Shown: one piece after another, positions 1 to 5,010 of the stretch
Numbering within the stretch: position 1 is the first letter of the stretch
Layout of the letters: each line of letters starts with the position of its first letter
Position numbers and translations under genes: made by a program
Assembly: GCA_012270635.1 (NCBI GenBank)
Contig: JAAXHX010000183.1
Location: forward strand, 1-5,034
Direction of reading: 5' to 3'
Length of the DNA stretch: 5,034 nt
Source of the DNA: Dehalococcoidia bacterium
GTDB taxonomy: Bacteria; Chloroflexota; Dehalococcoidia; Plut-88900
The notes under the pieces: generated by a model
What the model saw: the letters and a program-made list of their open reading frames with translations, nothing else
Told to the model about the DNA's origin: nothing
The model's database searches: none

Positions 1-24
1 AACAAGCACTAGTTCAGACCTTCC

Positions 25-45
25 CTAGGAGTCTGCGCCGCAGAA
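25..45 (+). repeat. Left terminal inverted repeat of the IS1182 relic
   Basis: The sequence CTAGGAGTCTGCGCCGCAGA plus one more A matches the reverse complement of 1564-1584 except at three positions (the 8th, 9th and 15th). Bases outside the CTAG do not match, which fixes the outer limit. The first coding similarity starts about 75 bp further in. Confidence 0.8.
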
Positions 46-119
46 ATCGCGCCGGGTTATCTTTCGATGTGACGAAGACATTTGGAAAGGTTTTCGGTGA
101 ACGGAGGGCGTTAAGGGGA

Positions 120-1400
120 ACGACCTTTCGGCCGTACGATCCGGATCAGATTCTGCTTTGGCCTCCGGATCTTCGGGACGGGGTACGGGAAGATCACGGG
201 GCCCACCCTGGGAGCGATCGGGTGGACCCGGTGGACCTAGGCGCGTACCGTGGAGACGGGCGGCGCCACTCGCCGTACGATCCGCGGATGAGGGTCCAGG
301 GGCGGATCTAGGCCTAGGCGACGGGACCGTTCTCGTCGCGGAAGAGGGCGAAGAGGCGGGAGGAGGCGGTCGCGTTACGGAGGCGGGCGGCGGGTCATTT
401 TCCGAAGCACCGGACGCGGTGCGCGTTCAGGCGACGGCCTCTGGGGGATTTCCGGAGGGTGTTTACGGAGGGGGTGGTTCTCGCACGGACGAGGGGTCGG
501 GCGGGGCTGGGCCGGGGGTCGGTGGAGGGCCCGAAGGTTCGGGCGAACGCGAGCCAGCGCCCGGCGAGGAGCTACGGGCCTAGGGGGAAGGAGGCGTCTC
601 GGCTGGAGGCGGAGATCGAGGCGCGGGTGGAGCGAGCCGAGGCGGTGGACGAAGCGGAGGACGCGCGCTACGGCGAGGAAGTTCGGGGAGACGAGCGGGC
701 GGAGGAGCTCTGGCCGCGCGAGGACCGGTGGGCGGCGATACGGGAGGCGAAGGCGCAGACCGAGCGCGGCGGACGACACCCGGGGCCGCCGGCCGGGGCC
801 GAAGCGCCACCCGAATGGAGGTCGTCCCTTCAAGCGGGCGTACGGAGAGCCGGACCAGCAGGCGCCGCGCCCTTTCACCGATCCGGAGAGCCGGATCAGG
901 AAGACATCTTCGGAAGGGTTCCAGCAGAGCTACCATGCGCAGAGGGTCGTGGAGGGGGAGAACCCACGGGGGGGCGGCCCGGAGGAGACGGACAACGCGA
1001 GCGACCCGGGACCGCGGATCCCGAGGGTCGATGCAGTGGTGCAAGAGTATGGCGAGACGCCGACGCAGGGGTGGGCGGACGCAGGCTATGGCAACGAGCG
1101 TGACCTTAAGGAACTGGAGGAGCGGGACCTCGACGCGTATGTGGCGGGGGTCCGGTCGGGCACGGCGGCCCCTGAAGTGGACCAGGAGCCCCCTCCAGCC
1201 AAGGCCCGCCGGGCCGAAAACGCTACGCCCGACGAAAAGGGCCGGCCGAGGCGCCCCTCGGCTGGATCCAGGAGGGGAGGGGCTTTCGACGATTCCGCTT
1301 CCGGGGCCTCGAAGAGGTCCCGGCCGAGTGGACCCTCGTGGGCCGGGCCCTCAACCTCAAACGGCGGCCCCCGCTTCAAGCGGCCCGAGCGGCTTGGATC
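120..1400 (+). pseudogene. IS1182-family transposase, multiply inactivated
   Basis: Family-typical segments appear in order: TFRPYDPDQ and a PPDLRD/EDH stretch (120-200), YDPRM, FSSRK, an LEE..AL..AAG.FPKHRT block, VRANAS (about 550), an acidic coiled-coil region with EAEDARYGEE (about 600-760), FTDPESRI..TSSEGFQQ (871-940), a GETP..WADAGYGNERD segment (about 1045-1110), and a GFRRF.FRGLEEV.AEWTLV.RALNLKR C-terminus (1280-1370). The frame runs unshifted from 120 to about 765 but has TAG stops at 309-311 and 315-317, where the family has Tyr-Gly-Tyr. It then moves to another frame from about 790 to 1250 and returns to the first at 1251. The first catalytic Asp (family VDGTKVRA) is Glu here (VEGPKVRA). 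The ADAGY Asp is kept, and the region expected to hold the third acidic residue is shortened. The start codon appears to be ACG at 120. Function as a DDE transposase is established for the family; activity here is excluded by the lesions. Confidence 0.88.
493..518 (+). other. G-quadruplex-type motif inside the IS1182 relic
   Basis: Five guanine runs of 4, 3, 4, 3 and 5 bases are separated by loops of only 1-2 bases (493-496, 499-501, 503-506, 509-511, 514-518). This satisfies the standard G3+ N1-7 rule with very short loops, which favours a stable parallel quadruplex. It lies within decayed coding sequence, so it is more likely a by-product of the local G enrichment than a selected element. 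Confidence 0.55.
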
Positions 1401-1563
1401 GGATACCCCATCCGCGGCCGCGAGGACTGCCCCGGCCTCCCGGAACGTCCCTATGGGCTATCTCCCCCTCCGGCCCGTAAGCACCGCCCCCTTCAGCCGT
1501 TCTCCTCCTCCTATTTGCACCGCTCACGCCCTACCCATGCCCAATACATCCCGTGGTCTTACG

Positions 1564-1584
1564 TTCTGCAGCGCAAGCTCCTAG
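1564..1584 (-). repeat. Right terminal inverted repeat of the IS1182 relic
   Basis: Partner of 25-45. Read on the minus strand it begins CTAGGAGCTTGCGCTGCAGA. It ends the GC-rich relic: immediately beyond 1584 the composition drops to AT-rich spacer, as expected at an element boundary. Confidence 0.8.
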
Positions 1585-1800
1585 CATCTTCTAATGAAAA
1601 TTGGTACATGACTCGGAGTAGGTGGCAGAAGGGCTGTGTCGAAAGATTCGAAAATTGCTTCATAGATCAGAGTTTCATTTACTTTTTAGGGCTATGTACT
1701 TAGCACACAAAAGCCGCAGCTTTATGACCTTATCTCCGCATATTAAGGCAAGCACCGCAACAGGGAACGAGGTATCCCAATGACGCGCACAATTCCACGC
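1585..1800. other. Lower-GC intergenic spacer without a recognised gene
   Basis: This stretch separates the IS1182 right end from the next reading frame. It is visibly richer in A and T than both sides. I see no coding frame that looks real, no tRNA and no convincing promoter. The only structure is a short hairpin at 1710-1723 (AAAGC, loop CGCA, GCTTT), which is too weak to call a terminator with confidence. It is probably the original host sequence into which the IS1182 copy inserted at a CTAG site. Confidence 0.6.
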
Positions 1801-2013
1801 TCAGCCCTCCACCTTTGAGTTTTCAGCCAGCTCCCTGATGAGGGTTCGGCGCCCGCGAATACCTGTATCAACGCCCGCTGGCCCGACGGCGTAATCTGCA
1901 TCCATGCTAAGGTTTATTGCATTCGCAAGAGAAGCTCTACCTGCAAGTCCAAAGAATGCCATAAGCAGTTGCCATTCGTGTCGGAACGGTAATCCAAGCT
2001 TCGCCCATTCCAC
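1801..2013 (-). CDS. Hypothetical 70-residue protein, possibly a 5'-truncated gene
   Basis: A minus-strand frame beginning with GTG at 2013 and ending with TGA at 1801. I do not recognise the protein. It contains a moderately hydrophobic centre (LLMAFFGLAG and following residues, about 17-36), a short acidic segment and a charged C-terminus (RRTLIRELAENSKVEG). It has no signal peptide, no cysteine and no clear domain. The open frame continues upstream of the GTG as RGNFTIYE and then runs into a stop that lies inside the IS3 left end (about 2025-2040). The true start may therefore have been removed when the IS3 element inserted, leaving only a 3' remnant of a longer gene. Its low-GC codon use differs from the relics on either side, so it is probably native sequence. 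It could also be non-coding. Confidence 0.35.
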   Translation of the reverse strand: MEWAKLGLPFRHEWQLLMAFFGLAGRASLANAINLSMDADYAVGPAGVDTGIRGRRTLIRELAENSKVEG

Positions 2014-2070
2014 TTCGTAAATGGTGAAGTTGCCCCGTTATGACGGACACTGTTCTATTGAGTCCAAGCA

Positions 2071-2076
2071 AGGAGG
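2071..2076 (+). promoter_or_regulatory. Ribosome binding site of the IS3 orfA relic
   Basis: AGGAGG lies six bases upstream of the ATG at 2083. It is a full Shine-Dalgarno match at a suitable distance, and it fixes the original orfA start. Confidence 0.7.
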
Positions 2077-2082
2077 GGAGTC

Positions 2083-2365
2083 ATGGCGGGAAGAGGGCAA
2101 GGGCGGTATTCGCCCGAGTACAAGGAGCGTATCGTCGATCGGGTGAGAGCCGGTCGCACAGTCTGGGGTCGGTGGCACGCGAGTTCGAGCCGTCTGAGCA
2201 GACGATTCAGAACGGGGTCCAGCCAGCGGCCGGGACAAGGGCTGGCGAAGCGACGGGCTGACGACGGAAGCGCGCCCGGAGAGGAGGGAGCGGAAGCGGG
2301 CAGTCAAGCGGCAGCGGAGGGAGCGGGACCTCCTAAAAAGCCGCGGCCTAGTTCGTGAGGGCGAG
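2083..2365 (+). pseudogene. IS3-family OrfA (helix-turn-helix subunit), frameshifted
   Basis: OrfA binds the element ends through a helix-turn-helix and is normally joined to OrfB by programmed frameshifting. Here the ancestral protein can be read only by changing frame. MAGRG.GRYSPEYKERIVDRVRAGRT is in the frame of the ATG. The segment SVAREFEPSEQTI.N.V (2170-2225) is in a second frame, where the family has NWV and this copy has NGV. RSDGLTTE and the basic Arg/Lys/Glu-rich leucine-zipper region (2246-2335) are in a third. An AAA-stop-FVRE tail follows at 2340-2360, where a TAG replaces the usual Trp codon. At least three frameshifts and one nonsense change are present. The family assignment is from recalled similarity to IS3 OrfA proteins; the lesions are read directly. 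Confidence 0.8.
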
Positions 2366-2577
2366 CGGCGGGGGAGGCGTACCGGCCCCCTTCCCGCTTG
2401 CCGCCCGGACCCCGGGGCAGGGGCTCTCCTCCAGCGGGTACGACGACGGGCGGCGGCACGAGCGCGAAGCGACGCCGAGCTCAAGGGCGGGATCCGGGTG
2501 AAGGGGATCGAGCGCGGAGAGACCGAGGGCCGTCCGCGTATCCCCGCGGCGCTCCTAGCCCTTGTGGGGGTCGGGCG
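2366..2577 (+). pseudogene. IS3-family OrfB N-terminal fragment
   Basis: Only the start of the transposase catalytic subunit remains. A Ser-Gly-Tyr element (about 2433-2441) matches the family SGYYAW motif. After a frame change, RARSDAELK (2459-2485) and a segment ending GRPRIPAALLALVGV (about 2530-2568) correspond to the RAR.DAEL..RI and YG.PRIHAAL region that precedes the DDE core. No Asp-Asp-Glu motif is present because the sequence passes into lipoprotein gene A. The fragment is non-functional. The boundary overlaps the last codons of gene A on the opposite strand. Confidence 0.65.
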
Positions 2578-3085
2578 GACTGCAGGGCGTTGTTGTAACC
2601 GTCCCATCGTCGTTGAACGTTACGTTTGCGCCGTTCGCCTCAAGGCGCTTGCCGTCCTCGCTGTCCGTGTAAATTACTGTGTCACAATGCTCTGCCACAT
2701 ACTGTACGCAATCAGCGAAATTCGCAAGCCCCCTTAACCATGCCCCCTTGTTCATTGTGCAGTCTGGTGTGGCAAGGACGCCGTAAGAGTCGGAATGCTT
2801 ATTGTTCTTTCTGCTGAGGATCTGCATTCGCATGAATTTAATGAGGAACGTTCCGGCGTCAGAAACGCCCCAATAGCTGCCGTCTGAAAGGCGCCCCGTC
2901 CCTTCCCACTCGAATCGGGCGAGGTATTCGGGGACCTTGGTGATGATCATGGCCTTGTGTTCTTCCCATTCGGATTCTATCAGCGCCTCTATTTCGGAGG
3001 TGAGATCTGGAGGCGTCTCCTTCACAGAAGAATCGCAGGCGGCAAACAGGACAAGGAAGAATGGGACAAAGAGTATGCGTTTCAT
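2555..3085 (-). CDS. Lipoprotein A, uncharacterised cysteine-rich envelope protein
   Basis: A 176-residue protein starting at ATG 3085. I prefer this start over one 13 codons upstream because it gives a clean lipoprotein signal: MKR, a hydrophobic core, then LFAAC with the modified Cys at residue 17. The exported part begins CDSS. It has a charged, probably helical segment (about 30-60), an aromatic stretch with SYWG (70-73), and cysteines at 109, 126, 134 and 168, likely disulfide-bonded outside the cytoplasm. The C-terminus carries NVTFNDDGTVTTTPC. I do not recognise a named family. It shares its signal layout, cysteine spacing and C-terminal motif with the adjacent gene B, whose stop lies 16 bases upstream, so the two probably form an operon. 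No clear Shine-Dalgarno sequence precedes the ATG. The last residues (SPPDPHKG) lie at the IS3 junction and may not be original. Asp directly after the lipid-bearing Cys is an inner-membrane retention signal in enterobacteria; whether that applies here is unknown. Confidence 0.8.
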   Translation of the reverse strand: MKRILFVPFFLVLFAACDSSVKETPPDLTSEIEALIESEWEEHKAMIITKVPEYLARFEWEGTGRLSDGSYWGVSDAGTFLIKFMRMQILSRKNNKHSDSYGVLATPDCTMNKGAWLRGLANFADCVQYVAEHCDTVIYTDSEDGKRLEANGANVTFNDDGTVTTTPCSPPDPHKG

Positions 3086-3101
3086 TGTGCCAAGGGTTGG
3101 T

Positions 3102-3558
3102 TCAGCTGTCCTCTTCAGGCTCACACGGCACCAACGTCATGCTGCCGTCGTCGTGGACCTCGAAAATGTTATAGCCTACAGCGGTAATGGTTTCGTCCCC
3201 CTCCTCTACAGGCATTTGAAGGCCCACGTCGCATACTTCGACCAAGTCCTCAAGGCACCGTGCATAGGCCCTCGCTTCCGAATTGGAGGGCTCTACGGGC
3301 ATTGAGCACGTCGGCGGGGCCATGATCTTGTGAACCACTACCTCAAACGGCCTGCCAATGCTCGTCGCCCAGTGAATCCCTCTGGGCAATGTGTGGTATT
3401 TCCCTGCGAACAGCTTGGCATCACGAGTCAGCCATAGTGAGGGCTCTGACAAAACCAACTCCTCAAGTGTGGGCGTTGAATCTACATTTGAGTCCATAGA
3501 AGAGTCGCAGCCCCATACAAACAGCAGGGCCAGCGATACTGCTGGCTAATGCCTTCAT
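3102..3558 (-). pseudogene. Lipoprotein B, paralogue of A, frameshifted in its signal peptide
   Basis: The mature region is open from 3497 (MDSNVDSTPTLEEL onward) to the stop at 3102. The natural start is the ATG at 3558, six bases after a GGAAG ribosome site, but it is out of frame with the rest by one base. Removing one base around 3538-3541 gives MKALASVSLALLFVWGC followed by DSS and the open frame, a 151-residue lipoprotein with Cys17 as the lipid site, exactly as in gene A. Mature cysteines (reconstructed numbering 84, 101, 109, 145) have spacing 16-7-35 against 16-7-33 in A, and both end DDG-x-x-T-x-x-PC. As sequenced, the ATG frame yields a short nonsense peptide, and the ATG at 3497 would make a protein lacking any export signal. 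It is either a recent pseudogene or a one-base sequencing error. Function unknown; it is the first gene of the probable B-A operon. Confidence 0.75.
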
Positions 3559-3564
3559 TTTGCA

Positions 3565-3569
3565 CTTCC
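3565..3569 (-). promoter_or_regulatory. Ribosome binding site of lipoprotein B
   Basis: On the minus strand GGAAG stands six bases before the ATG at 3558. This supports 3558 as the original start and hence the view that the downstream frame shift is a lesion rather than a mis-chosen start. Confidence 0.55.
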
Positions 3570-3576
3570 GCGTTGG

Positions 3577-3591
3577 CGATTGATGAAGAGC
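3577..3591 (+). repeat. Isolated sequence resembling the ISL3 right end
   Basis: CGATTGATGAAGAGC matches 5018-5033 (CGATTGGATGAAGAGC) with a single one-base gap. It lies 45 bp outside the ISL3 left end, in the leader of lipoprotein B. It has the orientation of a right inverted repeat but no element to its left. It may be a relic end, a sequence that attracted insertion, or chance. Confidence 0.4.
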
Positions 3592-3636
3592 ATAACAACA
3601 AATAACCAGAACTGCCAGCAATTGATTCCCTTTTTT

Positions 3637-3660
3637 GGGTCTTCATCGGTTTAAGTGGGT
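3637..3660 (+). repeat. ISL3 terminal inverted repeat, left
   Basis: Pairs with 5011-5034. The conserved blocks are GG, TCTTCATC and AGTGGGT; the differences fall at repeat positions 3, 12-14, 16 and 17. The third base is G instead of the C found at the other end. Confidence 0.85.
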
Positions 3661-3664
3661 ATCC

Positions 3665-4999
3665 TTACCTGCGGACGCTTTCGGGATATAGATCGAGACC
3701 TCCAAGGTGAAAGTAAATGGCGTGGGCCAACCGGCTTTGGTTACGAAAGCCTCTGCTACGCACTTTGATGGTTTTGATTCGGCTGTTGAGGCTTTCCGCA
3801 GGACCATTGCTCACCTTGAGGGCCATCGCATTAAGGATACCCCACAGGTGTCTTTTGATGGTCCTGGCGGCCGCTTTGACCGGCTCAAGTCGACATCGCA
3901 TCGCCCAGGACAACCAGCGCTCCCAGTCCCTGCGGGCCCAAGTGCGGGACGCGTAATGCCACAACTGCCGGGCCCGGTCTTTGATAGCCCCTGCTCTGGC
4001 CGTCTTCAACGTACGGGTACGCAACTGCTCGAAACGCACCATCTGCCTGTCCGACATGTTGGCCGGGTTGGTCAACCCGTCATACCGGGTCCCTTTGAGA
4101 TCGTGCAGGCCTTGCTTCATCAAAGCCCGGTGTTCCTGACGCCGCCCCTGGTCCACGGCCGTGTTCAGACATTGGGTCACGTGGAACCGGTCAAATGCCA
4201 CTTTCTGCCGGGCCCCGGGCACATGCTCCAGTGTAGCATTGATATAGGCCGGCCCCCTATCCATGCTGACACTCTTGATACTCTCCAGCTGCTCCGACGT
4301 GAGACGGGTATACCACTGCGCGAGGGCGGCTTTCGTCCGATCTTGCCCCACATACAGCACCGTGCCCGCTTGAGCATCGGACACGATCGTGACATAATCA
4401 TGCCGTTTGCGGAATGACGTCTCGTCCACGCCAATGTGAGCGCAGGGCTGCTCTGGCCTCCCCGCAAGCCCCCGTTGCACCGCCCGCTGCATGATCCGGT
4501 CTATGGCTGTCCAGCTCATTCCCATCAGACGGGCCCCCGCCGACACACTCGCCTCCTGCAGCCAATCCACCACCAACGACTCAAACGCTGCCGTGAACCG
4601 TGACTTCGCCTCCGCCCATGGAAGGGCCACCGTGCGCACACCATGTGTCGGGCAGTCTACCCGGGGCAAGTCCGCCATGACCATGGTCCGGTACGCGCAC
4701 ATATCCAAGTGACGCCATTGCCGATGGCGGTGATCGTAGCGTGGAGACACGACGTCACACGGTGGACCGGTCAGTGCCTCACCGTCCTTGCAGGTCACGT
4801 GAATCTGAACTTCTCGCTTCTTAGGGGCCAGTGTCACGTTCGTGACTTTCCACGGTGCCTGGAGGCCTAAGAGTCGGCTGAAATCTTTCGCTTGTACGGA
4901 CCTAGTGTATAGGGAATAATAAACTGTCAACAGATGCGTTAAAATGCCAGACCGGACACGGCTAAGACTCCCATCCAGCCCATTGCAGGTACTACTCAA
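3665..4999 (-). CDS. ISL3-family transposase (DDE)
   Basis: Cuts and rejoins the element ends using a DDE catalytic triad. The open frame is 444 codons from TTG at 4999 to TAA at 3665. Seen in order (numbered from that TTG): the family N-terminus QAKDFSRLLGLQAPWKV (36-52); a zinc-binding region with YDHRHRQWRHLD and CPTH (81-119); a helix-turn-helix region (about 140-175); catalytic Asp192 in GVDETSFRKRHDY, Asp247 in MDRGPAYI and Glu402 in NGPAESLNSRIK; and the typical end GGLDLYPE. From residue 35 the protein is about 410 residues, the family norm, so residues 1-34 are probably not native. The codon where most relatives have their start Met (before QAKDF, 4897-4895) is GTA, not a usual start. 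The TTG at 4999 has an AGGGG four bases upstream. The first zinc-finger CxxC is incomplete, with only Cys81. The catalytic part looks intact; expression is uncertain. Confidence 0.9.
   Translation of the reverse strand: MSSTCNGLDGSLSRVRSGILTHLLTVYYSLYTRSVQAKDFSRLLGLQAPWKVTNVTLAPKKREVQIHVTCKDGEALTGPPCDVVSPRYDHRHRQWRHLDMCAYRTMVMADLPRVDCPTHGVRTVALPWAEAKSRFTAAFESLVVDWLQEASVSAGARLMGMSWTAIDRIMQRAVQRGLAGRPEQPCAHIGVDETSFRKRHDYVTIVSDAQAGTVLYVGQDRTKAALAQWYTRLTSEQLESIKSVSMDRGPAYINATLEHVPGARQKVAFDRFHVTQCLNTAVDQGRRQEHRALMKQGLHDLKGTRYDGLTNPANMSDRQMVRFEQLRTRTLKTARAGAIKDRARQLWHYASRTWARRDWERWLSWAMRCRLEPVKAAARTIKRHLWGILNAMALKVSNGPAESLNSRIKTIKVRSRGFRNQSRLAHAIYFHLGGLDLYPESVRR
4904..4930 (-). promoter_or_regulatory. 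Possible promoter of the ISL3 transposase
   Basis: On the minus strand TTGACA (4930-4925) is followed after 15 bases by TACACT (4909-4904), in an AT-rich patch just inside the element. The spacing is shorter than the optimum of 17. Transcription from it would begin about at codon 35, where the family protein normally starts, which agrees with a start downstream of TTG 4999. Confidence 0.3.
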
Positions 5000-5010
5000 T
5001 CTACCCCTAA

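Larger units (their letters stand above)
25..1584 (+). mobile_element. Degenerate IS1182-family insertion sequence
   Basis: A complete but decayed element. Its ends are visible as an imperfect inverted repeat: 25-45 pairs with 1564-1584, with 18 of 21 positions matching. Both ends begin with the palindrome CTAG (25-28 and 1581-1584), which may be a 4-bp target duplication outside a 17-bp repeat or the outermost part of the repeat itself. The length, about 1.55-1.56 kb, is normal for the family. Inside lies one plus-strand transposase relic. The element is not autonomous, because its transposase has stops, frameshifts and a damaged catalytic site. The family call comes from protein similarity recalled from the IS1182 group; the ends are seen directly. 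Confidence 0.85.
2025..2577 (+). mobile_element. Truncated and decayed IS3-family element
   Basis: The left end is inferred at 2025, where a TGAAGTTGCCCCGTTATGAC sequence begins with the 5'-TG usual for IS3-family ends and lies 58 bp before orfA. It is followed by orfA and the first part of orfB, both on the plus strand and both broken. No matching right inverted repeat is found, and similarity to orfB stops near 2540-2577 where lipoprotein gene A begins on the other strand. At least half of the element, including the DDE catalytic domain of OrfB, is therefore missing. The right limit is approximate. Confidence 0.7.

Noticed and set aside
375..1379. Long open frames on the minus strand and alternative plus frames across the IS1182 relic
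   Set aside because: They are Arg/Pro-rich translations opposite a recognisable transposase in GC-rich DNA, with no signals or motifs of their own.
1637..1662. A TTCGAA-containing sequence resembling a tRNA T-arm
   Set aside because: No 5-bp T-stem pairs around it, and no acceptor or anticodon arm can be drawn on either strand.
1710..1723. Hairpin AAAGC-CGCA-GCTTT as a terminator
   Set aside because: The stem is only 5 bp with three A-T pairs and no proper T-run; it is too weak to call.
2578..2606. Right inverted repeat of the IS3 relic
   Set aside because: The sequence here aligns poorly with the reverse complement of the left end at 2025-2050, and it encodes conserved residues of lipoprotein A.
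2038..2607. A 189-codon minus-strand frame opposite the IS3 relic
   Set aside because: Low-complexity Arg/Pro/Ser translation antisense to identified orfA and orfB remnants.
2555..3558. Lipoprotein pair as a toxin-immunity or defence module
   Set aside because: No toxin, secretion, nuclease or sensor domain is visible; only export signals and cysteines support a shared envelope role.
3595..3636. Host promoter for gene B on the minus strand (TTGCTG with TTGTTA 17 bases on)
   Set aside because: The -10 match is poor, and the ISL3 insertion directly upstream may have replaced the original promoter.
3707..4870. Plus-strand frames opposite the ISL3 transposase
   Set aside because: They are antisense shadows of a gene with a full catalytic triad and matching inverted repeats.
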